The translations under genes and the position numbers were made by a program. A model generated the notes under the pieces. It did no database searches. It saw nothing but the letters and a program-made list of their open reading frames with translations, and was not told the origin of the DNA. From contig OX442314.1 in assembly GCA_949358305.1 (NCBI GenBank), forward strand, positions 4,841,087 through 4,901,086: DNA of 60,000 bases, read 5' to 3'. This DNA is from Strigamia acuminata (lineage: Eukaryota > Arthropoda > Chilopoda > Geophilomorpha > Linotaeniidae). Below, piece after piece: positions 1 through 9,783 of this stretch. Position 1 is the stretch's first letter. Each line of letters begins with the position of its first letter.

Positions 1-94
1 AGCCCACTCAACATGGTCGTCTTCTAGTCCGTGCTTTCCAATCCAACACCATCACAAAACAATCCAGCTGAATCCATTACAAGAACACATAAAA

Positions 95-115
95 TGGCGA
101 CGAGGATGCGATCAC
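95..115 (+). promoter_or_regulatory. Primer-binding site of the LTR element
   Basis: TGGCGACGAGGATG follows the 5' LTR within about 2 nt. Beginning with TGG (complement of the tRNA CCA end) is the usual form. From memory it is complementary to the 3' acceptor end of a serine (GCT) tRNA. An alignment to the host tRNAs would settle this. Confidence 0.6.
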
Positions 116-258
116 AATCCATCGCACTACACTGAAACCACCTCCATGCAAGTTTTTCCGAGCCTTTTGGAACCCTTCACCGATTTTCACACCACCACGT
201 GTTAGGCCTGCGATCATTGTCTTCGTGTCGATCGTTTTTCACCGTTTTTCGCTTCAAC

Positions 259-1119
259 ATGGCTACAACCGCAGTTTTCCACGAATTCAATCCAGCAGGC
301 GATTGGGAGCTCTACATTGAACGGATGGAGGCGTTTTTCGGATACCATGACATCGTGGACGACAAAAAAAAGGTTAATTTGCTAATTTCGTGCGTTGGAG
401 ACGACAACTATAAATGCATGTCCGACCTTGCAAATCCAAAGAAACCAAGCGCCATGACTTTCGCTGAGCTGAACGCATTGATGACCAAACATGCACGGCC
501 CAAACCCATGATGTTGGCCGAACGAAATCGTTTTCAGCGGCGAAATCAAGGACCGACCGAGTCAATTGCCGACTTTGCTTTGGCTCTCCAGGCGCTTGCG
601 AAGTCGTGTGATTACGCAGATAACCTATCCAACACTCTCCGGGATCGTTTCGTGTGCGGTTTGCGTCATGAACGTATAATATCAACGCTTGTCCATCTGG
701 CAGATATTTCCTTCGATAATGTCTACAAACACGCCATCTCCATGGAGCAGACGTTGACAGAGGTTCCGAATTTCCACCCAGGAACCAAAACTGAAGTGCA
801 CAAAGTCGGCAACACCGAGAAGTCGCACGGCAACGGCAATCGTGCCTACACCAAATCCCGTAATTCGACAAACGCAGAAGCGACGCACCAGCCATCGGGC
901 AACACCCAAGCGTCTGGCAGCGGCCCACAATGCGCTTCGTGCGGAGGAACGGACCACCGACGTGATGACTGCACGCATCGATACGCAACCTGTTACGGCT
1001 GCGGAAAAAAAGGCCACATCAAGTCCGCTTGCATGTCCGCCGGCAGACCCGCTACTGCTACTCCACAACCAGTCCACTACCAATCCACCGAGCCTCCTTT
1101 GGAGCTCGCATTTTATTAA
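259..1119 (+). CDS. Gag-like polyprotein of LTR retrotransposon (Gypsy-type)
   Basis: An intact frame of 286 codons. I chose the ATG at 259 (context aacATGGct) over upstream alternatives because the family-like start (FNPAGDWELYIERMEAFF) begins there. The N-terminal half resembles Gypsy-class capsid proteins. Near the C-terminus are two zinc knuckles of the form CX2CX4HX4C: CASCGGTDHRRDDC, then CYGCGKKGHIKSAC. These would bind the element's RNA. In its family gag forms the particle that packages element RNA. Here it has no pol partner, so mobility would need enzymes from another copy. The frame ends with TAA about 40 bp before the 3' LTR. Confidence 0.85.
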   Translation: MATTAVFHEFNPAGDWELYIERMEAFFGYHDIVDDKKKVNLLISCVGDDNYKCMSDLANPKKPSAMTFAELNALMTKHARPKPMMLAERNRFQRRNQGPTESIADFALALQALAKSCDYADNLSNTLRDRFVCGLRHERIISTLVHLADISFDNVYKHAISMEQTLTEVPNFHPGTKTEVHKVGNTEKSHGNGNRAYTKSRNSTNAEATHQPSGNTQASGSGPQCASCGGTDHRRDDCTHRYATCYGCGKKGHIKSACMSAGRPATATPQPVHYQSTEPPLELAFY

Positions 1120-1160
1120 TTCCACTCCGGAAACACTCCAAATCATCGGAGTGGGGGGAG

Positions 1161-1718
1161 AATCTCCACGATTTTCCCTTCCCCCCATTTCAAACTTTCA
1201 TGTGCGTTCCCGCTTCCACGCCGCGCATTCCGGCTATCGTTCCACACGTTCCTGCTACTGTTCTACACGTTTCGGCCATCGTTCCATACGTTCCGGCTTC
1301 CATTTCCGCATCCAGCATCCGCTCAACCGCATCAGCATCCGCAAATGTTATAATTTAGTAAATCCTTTTTTTATGTAAAAATTCCTTCCACTTTTATTTG
1401 TTTTTATTACATGTTTAATCTTCCATCTTTTTAAATTGTTTATTGTTAATATATTACATTCCATGTCTTATTTCAACTTTCAATGTTTTAATTGTTTACC
1501 CTTGTTTCACAATTGGGGGAATGATGGAGTATCTCGTACTCCATTTTTGTTTATGATAATTTATGACGCTGCCGATTGCAGCGCCACCTACGTGGTCACT
1601 CGATTAAAAACACACTTATGCAAACAAGCCCACTCAACATGGTCGTCTTCTAGTCCGTGCTTTCCAATCCAACACCATCACAAAACAATCCAGCTGAATC
1701 CATTACAAGAACACATAA
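1161..1718 (+). repeat. 3' long terminal repeat
   Basis: The right boundary is fixed by the end of identity with the 5' LTR. The left boundary is inferred from the preceding G-rich tract and could be off by some tens of bases. It contains imperfect GTTCC(A/T)(C/A)ACGTTCC-like direct repeats at about 1205-1300. Confidence 0.6.
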
Positions 1719-1968
1719 GGGGTCAACTTCCGTTTCTTTTTCATTTATAATTAATTTTTATTTTATTTTATTTTTTTTTTTTTTGGTATATTATGGTTTG
1801 TTCGTGTTCATTAGCGCCGTTTCACTTTGTCTTGTGTGACCGCAGAGTACGGTGCGCGTGCTAACTAAACTAATTCTGGCGTGAGCGATGACACGCGTGC
1901 GTGCGCGCGCACTCGGATGCGCTGCGCACACCGCAACGTGCCTCGAATAATTGGGTAGAAAGAAGAAG

Positions 1969-2086
1969 AGCAAATGTCGTAATGGGCGTACGACATTTGC
2001 TTAATTCAGATGATTGGGACGATCGGTGATGGAGACACGAAATCTCGTTAGGCTCCCAATCATCGGGGTTGTGGACGAGTAAACTC
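1969..2086. other. Cluster of three short inverted repeats
   Basis: Three dyads follow one another. AGCAAATGTCGTA and its complement flank a 7-nt loop at about 1969-2001. ATGATTGGGA/TCCCAATCAT flank about 34 nt at about 2010-2063. ACGAGT-AA-ACTCGT lies at about 2075-2088. The stretch sits in non-repetitive, relatively GC-rich DNA between repeat blocks, which fits a conserved regulatory element. No coding frame is convincing. Confidence 0.5.
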
Positions 2087-2399
2087 GTGTTTATCACGTT
2101 CCGTCTCGTTTTGTGCAATATCTTGTTGTTTTTTTGCGTTTTTTTGATGGATATAATGTGTGGGGAATTGATTTGGGTTGGTTTTTATTGGTAAATGACG
2201 TTTTGGGGGTAGAAATGTCGGTTAGAAAGGGGATTTTTGGGTTTTGGAGGTTTTTTGGGTTTGGACGGAGATTCGTCGATTTCTTGGCGGGACAATGTCG
2301 AGCTTCGCCCGCATGGAGGTGCGATCACCGTAGATCTTTAAAGAGAATTTTTTTTCAATTAAAAAAAAAATATATTATTATAAAATTTTTGGATTAATA

Positions 2400-3080
2400 T
2401 TACTAAAACGGAATTTTAACTGGAAAAATGTGGAAAGAAGTGTTTAAAAGATCTAAAAAATAGAATAAAAGTAATAGAAATTGCATTTTAGACCCCAAAA
2501 TCGCTTCGAAATACCAAAATATTGAAATTTAAAGCGAAAAAAAATATTTCCAATGTCTAAATCAATTCAATTTAGACAAATTTGAGTCTAAAATTGAAAA
2601 AACCCTTTAAAAAATAATCTAAAACGAACAAAATTTGTATTTTAGACCCCACACCGCTTTAAAAAAATCAAAATATTGAACTTCAAACTCAAAAAAATTA
2701 TCCCAAATAAATTTAGACATTCCAAAGTCTAAAAATGAATAAAAAAAACCTCTTAAAAGTCTAAAAGCAGTCTAAAACTAGCAAAAATTTCATTTTAGAC
2801 CTCAAAACCGCTTTAAAATATCAAAATATTAAACCTTCAAACCCAAAAAAATTATCCCAAAGCCTAAATAAACTAAATTTAGACATTCCAAAGTCTAAAA
2901 ATGAATAAAAAACCTCTTAAAACTCTAAAAATACTCTAAAACTACCAAAAATTTCATTTTAGACCCCAAAACCGCTTTAAAATATCAAAAAATTGAAAAA
3001 CAAAGCAAAAAAAAAATCCCAAAGCCTAAAATCAACCAAATTTAGACATTTACAAGTCTAAAACCCAATTAAAAATATTG
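2400..3080. repeat. Degenerate tandem repeat (about 154 bp period)
   Basis: Phrases such as CATTTTAGACCCCAAAA and ATTTAGACATTCCAAAGTCT recur about every 154-164 bases with drift. The block is A-rich and non-coding. Confidence 0.65.
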
Positions 3081-3089
3081 TTTACGGTT

Positions 3090-3260
3090 TGGGTGTTCGT
3101 GGGACACGTATAAATCGGGTCATTGTGAAGAGAGAGAAGAGAAGAGAAGAGAAGCGAGGAGAGGAGAGCGAGTCGTCTTGTCCTATTCATCTATTCATCG
3201 CTTTGTGTCTTTTCAGTTCAGGTACGAACTCGGGGTCAGCAGATTGCGGGTTTTGCGTTT
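3090..3260 (+). promoter_or_regulatory. Candidate core promoter with TATA box and GAGA-rich tract
   Basis: A TATAAAT at about 3110 is followed by a purine run (AGAGAGAAGAGAAGAGAAG) and an initiator-like TTCAGTTC near 3210, then CAG/GTACG, which could be a splice donor. The next bases include an ATG near 3264 but only a short frame. The stretch lies between two repeat blocks. No downstream gene could be assigned. Confidence 0.35.
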
Positions 3261-3779
3261 AAAATGGGAGGGAGTCGTCAAGCCCACACTCAATTTAGTG
3301 TTTACCGTGTGCCATTTTTCATTATCATTTAATATTTATGTTATTTGAGGTGTTGCGAGTGCGTTTTTATTTCTATTTTGGCTGTATTGAACGGCGCGAA
3401 CGAACAAATGACTCATTTGCACGTCGCGCGGTGTGCTCGGCGCGAGCGAGGAAATAATTTCCGTTTTTCGAATCGCGTTAATTACACTTCGATTGCACGT
3501 CATTACACTTGGCACGTCTCGTGTTTTAGCAAAATCAATTGTTTGCAGCGTTGGGGAGACATTTTGTGAAACAATAGGACGGATTTGAGAAATTGATGTA
3601 TGGAAATGAGGCCGAAATGTTGAAATTCAAACGGGAGAAAATTTAGGCCTAATTTGTTAAATTTGGTTTCTGTGAATTTAATAAGCCAAATTAAAATGCA
3701 GTTTTTTGTGGTAATATTCGGTGATTTCGGTGTTGTTAAATGGTAAATTAATTTTTCTGTTTTGTTTCGACTGTTGAAT

Positions 3780-4570
3780 GATTTAAAAATACACAGTTTT
3801 AGGCCTTAAAATCGCATTAAAATGTTGAAATGTTGGAATTGAAAAGGGGAAATACATTTTTAATGCACAAAGTTGGTAAAACGGTGTTTTAACACGAAAA
3901 GGGTCTAAAAAAAAGAAGAAAGTAATCCATACCGTAAAACAAAAAAAAGAGCATTTTTAGCCACAAAATCGCTTTAGAATGTTCGAAAAGTTAAAATTTA
4001 AAGCAAAATGCAAAATGCACAAAATTACTAAAATATCGTTTTAACATGAAAAAGGTCTAAAACTAAAAAAAAATGCATTTTAGACCACAAAACCGCTTTA
4101 AAATGTCGAAAAGTTAAAATTTAAAACAAAACAAAAAAATATTTTTAATGCACAAAATTACTAAAACCTCGTTTTAACACGAAAAAGGTCTAAAACTGAA
4201 AAAAAAAATGCATTTCAGATCACAAAATCGCTTTAAATTTTCAAAAAGTTAAAATTTAAAACAAAAAAAAATATTTTTAATGCACAAAATTACTAAAACG
4301 TTGTTTTAAAACAAAAAAGGTCGAAAACTGAAAAAAAAAAATGCATTTTAGACCACAAAATCGCTTTAAATTTTCAAAAACTTAAAATTTAAAACAAAAA
4401 AAAAATATTTTTAATGCACAAAATTACTAAAACGTCGTTTTAACACGGAAAAGGTCTAAAACCGAAAAAAAATGCATTTTAGACCACAAAATCGCTTTAG
4501 AATGTCGAAAAGTTAAAACTTAAAGCAAAATCCAAAATACAAAACACACAAAACAACTAAAACGTCGTTT
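3780..4570. repeat. Degenerate tandem repeat (about 132 bp period)
   Basis: The phrase ATGCATTTTAGACCACAAAA recurs at about 4075, 4208, 4340 and 4473. Between copies are CGTCGTTTTAACACG and GTTAAAATTTAAA. No coding signal. Confidence 0.75.
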
Positions 4571-4989
4571 TAAACACGTTTCCACTTCGATATATACATT
4601 TTCCACCACAACAAATAACAATTTCCAACCAAAACAAATCCCCACCACCCAATTAAAATTTAATCAAACCTAATTAAAAAAAAAAAAAAAAAAATTAAAT
4701 TTTAAAATTAATCCCACGCGCCATATCACCTAACGCCATTTTTAATTACACAAACCAACATCCCCAGCTAATTGCACCTCTCCCTGCTAATTACCTCCCT
4801 CATTTACACCAATTAGACGCCATTTTATGCAAATTTCCAAAAAAAAATTAATAAAAATTTCTAAAAATTTTTTTTTTTTTGTGTTAGAATAGAAATCGTA
4901 ATTTTCTCGTTTTGCGCGTCTTGTGATCAAGTGGCGTTGAATTGGGATCCCGTCTGCCGTTTTATCGCGCAAATGGGAAAAAAGATGGA

Positions 4990-5390
4990 ATAGTTGAATT
5001 GGCACGCCATGCAACGCCAGGCCAGGCCAGGCGTTGCTGAGCTAATCACCAATGAGATGGCGCCACGCTCGGTCGCCGCCCAATGGCGCCTAATTGGTGG
5101 CCGGGGTCTAATGGGCCCGAGCCGGGCGTCCAATGAGGGCGCGGGCGGGGTGCGTCAGCTGGGGCGCGCGCGCAACTCATCAGCGCGGCTCCCTCCACTC
5201 CTCGTCCCCTCCACCAAATTACTAATCCGGGACAATGAAGGCGGTCGTCCAATCAGCGCCAATTACCCGTCGCTGGCTCGTCTTCACGCACCCCTGCACA
5301 CAAACGAGGATTGAACTCAACTGAACTGACCGGCGACCGAATCAAATGTGATTAGACGAAGGCGCAGACGCAACTTCAATCATTCCGGAA
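4990..5390. promoter_or_regulatory. GC-rich block with several CCAAT boxes
   Basis: A sharp GC-rich island in AT-rich DNA holding several CCAAT or ATTGG motifs: ACCAATGAG, CCCAATGGCGCC, CTAATTGGTGG, GTCCAATGAGG and GTCCAATCAGCGCCAATTA. Clustered CCAAT boxes are typical of NF-Y promoters. Frames on both strands run through the block but look like GC-bias frames with no recognisable domain. Confidence 0.45.
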
Positions 5391-5468
5391 AACGAGAATG
5401 ATCGATGGACAAAAAAATTAAATGAAAAGAAATGATAAAAAATTTGATAAAAAAACATTTTTTTTTTT

Positions 5469-6090
5469 AAGACGGGAATTTTGTGTTTTGGTCGTTTTGT
5501 GTTAATAAGACGAGGAAAAAAAGTTTGTTTGGTTATTTTTTTGTTTTTAATTTTTTTTAAGATGGAAATTTTGTGTTTTAGGCGTTTTGTGGTCGTTTCG
5601 TGTTAATAAGACGAGGAAAAAAAGTTTGTTTGGTTGTTTTTTTTATTTTTTTTATTTTTTTAGGATGGAAATTTTGTGTTTTAGGCGTTTTGTGGTCGTT
5701 TCATGTTAATAAGACGAGGATGTTAGGAAAAAATAAAAAAGTTTGTTTGGTTATTTTTTTATTTTTTTTTTATTTTTTTTAAGACGGAAATTTTGTGTTT
5801 TAGGCGATTTGTGGTCGTTTCGTGTTAATAAGACGAGGATGTTAGGAAAAAATAAAAAGGTTTGTTTAGTTATTATTTTTATTTTATTTTTTTTTTTAGC
5901 TTTTTAAGATGGAAATTTTGTGTTTTAGGCGTTTTGAGGTCGTTTCGTGTTAGTAAGACGAGGATGTTAGGAAAAAATAAAAAAGTTTGTTTAGTTATTT
6001 TTTTATTTTTTTTATTTTTTTTTCAAGACGGAAATTTTGTGTTTTAGGCGGTTTGTGGTCGTTTCGTGTTAATAAGACGATTTTGCGTGC
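5469..6090. repeat. Six-copy tandem repeat, 90-126 bp units
   Basis: AAGACGGAAATTTTGTGTTT-like starts occur at about 5469, 5559, 5662, 5780, 5906 and 6024. Each is followed by a GTTTTGTGGTCGTTTCGTG-like phrase, GTTAATAAGACGAGGA, and a variable T-rich stretch. The units grow from 90 to 126 bp by lengthening the T-rich part and adding ATGTTAGGAAAAAATAAA. Short frames within it are repeat artefacts. Confidence 0.85.
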
Positions 6091-6479
6091 ACAAAATTGC
6101 GTTCTGCTGTTTATAACACACTTTACAACGCGTTTTAACATATATTCTAAGTATACCTGTGCACTTAACTGATGTATAGAAGGTAAGCTTTATAGTATAC
6201 AATCTCTAATAAATAATGATAATGAATAATTTGCGGTGTTGATCATCTAAATAATTTCTGACTAATTAATTTCGAAAATATTTATTTTTATGTTTTATGT
6301 TTTAAACTAAATGAGATTGTTTTGGAAGTCATCGATTTCCCCGTTTTTATCTAAGAATGAAATGACTTCTGGGTAATGCGCGGGTGTCGATTAGACCGCA
6401 AGTATTTAATAAAGCGCGGGTGTGTTTGGTTTGCCGATAGTGCGCGGGTGCACTATGAGAGGATATCTGTCTGGATTTT

Positions 6480-7240
6480 ACAAAATGGAGACGGGAACGG
6501 AAACCACATTCTAGAGAAACGGAAACGGAAGCCGAGACGTAACTCTAATTATTTAGATTTGAAGAAAAAACGGAAACAGAAAGTAGTTTTGAGGAGAAAA
6601 AAGTGAAACGGAGACGGAAGCTAGAGTCTGATAAAAAGGGAAACAACAACAACAAAAAAATACACGGAAACGGAAACTAGTTTTTGAAAAAAACCGAAAC
6701 GGAAGCAACTTTTTCATATAAAAAGAACGGAAACGAAACAAAACTTATAATAACAACAAAAAAATACACGGAAACGGAAGCTAGTTTATAAAAAAAAAAC
6801 CAAAACGGAATTAAGTTTTTTATATAAAAAAAAACGGAAATGAAATCAAGATTTCTTATATAAAAAAAAGGAAAACGGAAGCTAGTTTAAAAAAAAACGG
6901 AAACGAAAGCAACTTTTTTATATAAAACAAAAACGGAAAAGGAAACTAAATTTAAAACAACAACAAAAAAAATTCACGGAAACGAAAGCTATTTTTAAAA
7001 ATAAAACGGAAACGGAAGCAAGTTTTAAAAAAAACGGAAACGGAAACTAAACTAACAACAACAACAACAAAATACACGGAAACGGAAGCTAGTTCTTAAA
7101 AAAAAAACCGAAACAAAAGCAACTTTTTTATATACAAATAAAAAAAAAACGGAAACGGAAACGAACCCAACATTTCTTACACAAAAAATAAACGAAAACG
7201 AAATCTAGTTCTTAAAAAAAAACGAAAACGAAATTTAGAT
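6480..7240. repeat. Irregular ACGGAAAC-rich repeat
   Basis: Purine-rich sequence built from ACGGAAACGGAAGCTAG, runs of A, and TTTTTATATAAAA. The spacing is irregular. No gene seen. Confidence 0.7.
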
Positions 7241-7499
7241 CCCAAACAAATCAATGGCAGCAGCTCGATTTAAAAAAACCTCCCAAACGTAAACCAAACA
7301 AACAACACAAATCCAAAATCCGTCTCCCAAAAACCCCAACAACCTCCCACCAACCAACCAAACTTCCCACTCCATCTCCACACACCAGACACCAACAAAA
7401 CCTCCCACACTAACCCAAAAAACCCGAATAATTCAGCTCCAAGTGCTCGCAGCTCCAACACTCGTCACCTGGCATTTAAAGTGTCCAACGTCCACTTAC

Positions 7500-7684
7500 C
7501 TGGCTCGCTCGGGTCCCATCGAGTGCGCGTGTGGTCCTCCAAGTTTGACGTTGCGGAATTCAGCGTCCGCGCCTAGTTGGAGGCGCCAATCCGAGGGGCG
7601 TCGAGACCCAGGTGGGGCAGGGGTGCGTCCCGCGACCTCACGGGTCAAGCTCACCACCAAAGTCGAGTCTGAGCTGTCACTCAT
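7500..7684 (-). CDS. Candidate first coding exon of an unidentified minus-strand gene
   Basis: On the minus strand an ATG in a good context (GGCGCCATGAG, at 7684) opens a 185-nt GC-rich frame beginning MSDSSDSTLVVSLTREVAG. It ends at a near-consensus donor, GCCAG/GTAAGTGG, with the GT at 7499-7498. The frame closes soon after the donor. The surrounding 7440-7870 block is CpG-rich, as expected for a 5' exon and promoter. No downstream exon or protein family could be recognised, so this could also be a conserved regulatory island that happens to be open. Confidence 0.35.
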
Positions 7685-8108
7685 GGCGCCAACACCTACG
7701 CAATTCACCGCAAACAAAACGGGCGCTCCCCCCGCTCCTCCAATCTCCACCCACTCGCTTCTATTCGACCCCGGGGTCCTCGACGGGGCCAGCGTCCCGC
7801 AACTCGACGCCAACAAGTTTGTTCTGTTCGGTTGGCGCACAAAAAGTGGGTTTTTTGCGTTTGATTGACGGCTGTGAGCGGGATGTCAATCATTTGAGTG
7901 AAGCGGGGTGAAATTCGGGTCCAATTTGGCCAATTGGTCTTTTTAATTTTTAAATAATTTATTTTTTGGTGGATTTGATTGGTTTGGTAATTTTTTTTAA
8001 TTTTTTTTAAAATTTTTTAGATGGTTAGATTGGATTTACTCAATTGGCTCCATCTGGTGGTGGAAAAAGAAATTTTTTTTATTTTACGAATTTTTATTTA
8101 TTTTGTTT

Positions 8109-8631
8109 CTGTTGCACATCGTGACGCTAGGAGTTGTTGTCGTTTGTTGGAGCGTGTGACGATTCTACCTTTTGGATAATATTTAATTAAATTACCGATT
8201 GCAGTGTTTGTTTAGTTATGATTAGTTAGATTATTGTCACTAGTTGGCACTAGTGGTCTGTCTTGTTGTAATTGGATGATGAGATATAGAGTGTGATTGA
8301 AATGGCGACCAAGTGAAATAAACCATAGCAGTTAGCGTGTATCAACGTTAAATGCAGTTGTTATTGACATAATATCAAAGGATATTCAACACCGTTACGT
8401 TAGAGATAAAGACATTGTTGCTGAACACTAACCTTATACCTGAGACAAGCAAAGTCCGTATGCGCTAAGTGAACTGTTACAGAATAAGATAGACTTACAA
8501 ATTACATAGCTACATTTATTAGTTAAGCAACTAGGTTTCCATGTCTATTCTTGTGTAAATCGGGTCGCATCTACTGGTTGAATGTCCGGGCGGGCCGAGG
8601 AATAGGACTGACCTCGCGGCATCGTTACAAC
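8109..8631 (+). mobile_element. Possible solo LTR
   Basis: A roughly 520-bp stretch of non-repetitive sequence runs from a TGTTGCACA near 8110 to GTTACA near 8630, giving TG...CA ends. It holds an AATAAA near 8319. No matching second LTR or clear target duplication is visible. Confidence 0.25.
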
Positions 8632-8682
8632 CATCATGGCGAAAGGTTATTTAGGCCTTCATCCGCCTCAGAGCCGTAACGG

Positions 8683-8766
8683 CAGGGTTGTACGCGTTAC
8701 TGGAATTTGGTAACTAGTTACCGTTACCGTTACTTGGCAAAAAAAGTAACTAGTTATTACCAACCG
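8683..8766 (+). repeat. hAT-type transposon end (inverted copy at 51623-51709)
   Basis: CAGGGTTGTACGCGTTACTG leads into TAACTAGTTACCGTTACCG and AAAAAAGTAACTAGTTA. This CAG(T/G)GTTG..CGTTACT pattern is typical of one class of hAT termini. A copy in the opposite orientation lies at 51709-51623. The outer flanking octamers differ. Confidence 0.6.
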
Positions 8767-8873
8767 AAACAGCGAAAGATCAGAATGTCAGCTATTGGGC
8801 TTAATGTGTTTCAAGATCAAAGATACAAAAAAAAACAAACAAAAAGCAAAATTCTGGTGAAAATCCAAACCTT

Positions 8874-9426
8874 AAGCTTGGTTCACACTTGCGGATACGC
8901 GCCTAAAAATGACGGTTGTGATGTCATATCCTGCTGAAAATGCAGATTCGCGGCGGATTTTTTTTTAACTAGGATTTGTTTCTATTTTTCTGCGCGATTT
9001 TTTTCCGCAGCCAATCACAAGGCATTTGATGACGTCACTTCTCAAACATGGCGCCTCGTTTCAACAACACCGTTGATTTTATTGAGGAAGTTAGAAGTTT
9101 TCCATTTCTATTCGAAAAGCAGGATCCAAAATACAAGGATGCCCTTCTAAAAGAGAATCGCTGGGCAGTTATTGCCAACAAATTTGAAATTACAGGTTAG
9201 TATTGTTCATGTCTTTTGGGGCGTGACATTATCTAGCGCGACTCGGGAAACTGTGATTTATTACGTGTATTTTTGGTTTGTATTCAGGTCAATTTTATTC
9301 ATTTTGATTAAAACTCACACGTGTTCGTTATATGTATTGTAGGTGAACCCACTAACATCTATTTTGCGGATACGCAGTCCGCACGCTCAAATCCGCGCAG
9401 AATATCCGCAAGTGTGAACCAAGCTT
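8874..9426 (+). mobile_element. Non-autonomous PIF/Harbinger-like transposon
   Basis: The element is bounded by perfect 24-bp inverted repeats (8874-8897 and 9403-9426), starting AAGCTTGGTTCACACTTGCG. It is 553 bp long. Inside is a MADF-type exon (9048-9195) with a splice donor. PIF/Harbinger elements carry a Myb/SANT/MADF protein beside the transposase, which supports the family. No transposase frame remains. Confidence 0.7.
9048..9195 (+). pseudogene. MADF-domain first exon of Harbinger-type accessory protein (truncated)
   Basis: An ATG in the context CAAACATGGCG opens MAPRFNNTVDFIEEVRSFPF and continues through YKDALLKENRW and a VIANKF-like segment to an ACAG/GTTAGT donor. The spacing (acidic start, hydrophobic-aromatic pair, W in the middle) matches the first helices of a MADF DNA-binding domain. 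In PIF/Harbinger elements this protein helps the transposase bind its ends and enter the nucleus. Nothing downstream inside the element completes the domain, so it is a relic or an exon that depends on splicing to host sequence. Confidence 0.55.
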
Positions 9427-9783
9427 TTATATATGTATATTTGGAGAACAATAGGGATTAGTGGCAGCCAATTGGACACCAGAATCCATGGATTCGCAAA
9501 TCACTTTAGGGATTAGCTGGTCCGGACCTTGCAGAAGCCTAGGTAAGTATTTTTCTAGGTTTACATTGTTTTAATATTGACTCTATTGAATCAATATCTC
9601 AATTAATAGTCGTGTTATTCATGTAATAAATATCATATATTTATTTATCGCATTTAAAACATACAATTGGAAAAATTCGAATCTCGCGCAATTTTAGTAA
9701 ATCAGCGCCATCTGGTGCCGATCTATAAACTAATATGGTTTCATGTGTTTGCTATCACTCTACCAGTATTGGAAAGACGGCAT

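Larger units (their letters stand above)
1..1718 (+). mobile_element. LTR retrotransposon, gag-only, 5' LTR cut by window edge
   Basis: Bases 1-92 and 1627-1718 are identical, so the window opens inside the 5' LTR and the 3' LTR ends at 1718. A primer-binding-like TGGCGACGAGGATG starts at 95, just after the LTR. A G-rich polypurine-like tract lies at about 1147-1160, so the 3' LTR is about 1161-1718. Between the LTRs there is only a gag frame. No protease, reverse transcriptase, RNase H or integrase frame is visible and there is no room for them. Identity over the visible 92 bp suggests a recent insertion. Target-site duplication cannot be checked because the left flank is outside the window. 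Confidence 0.85.

Noticed and set aside
7443-7911. Plus-strand frames of 141 and 99 codons
   Set aside because: Shadow the minus-strand candidate exon and the CpG-rich block; no start context or family resemblance.
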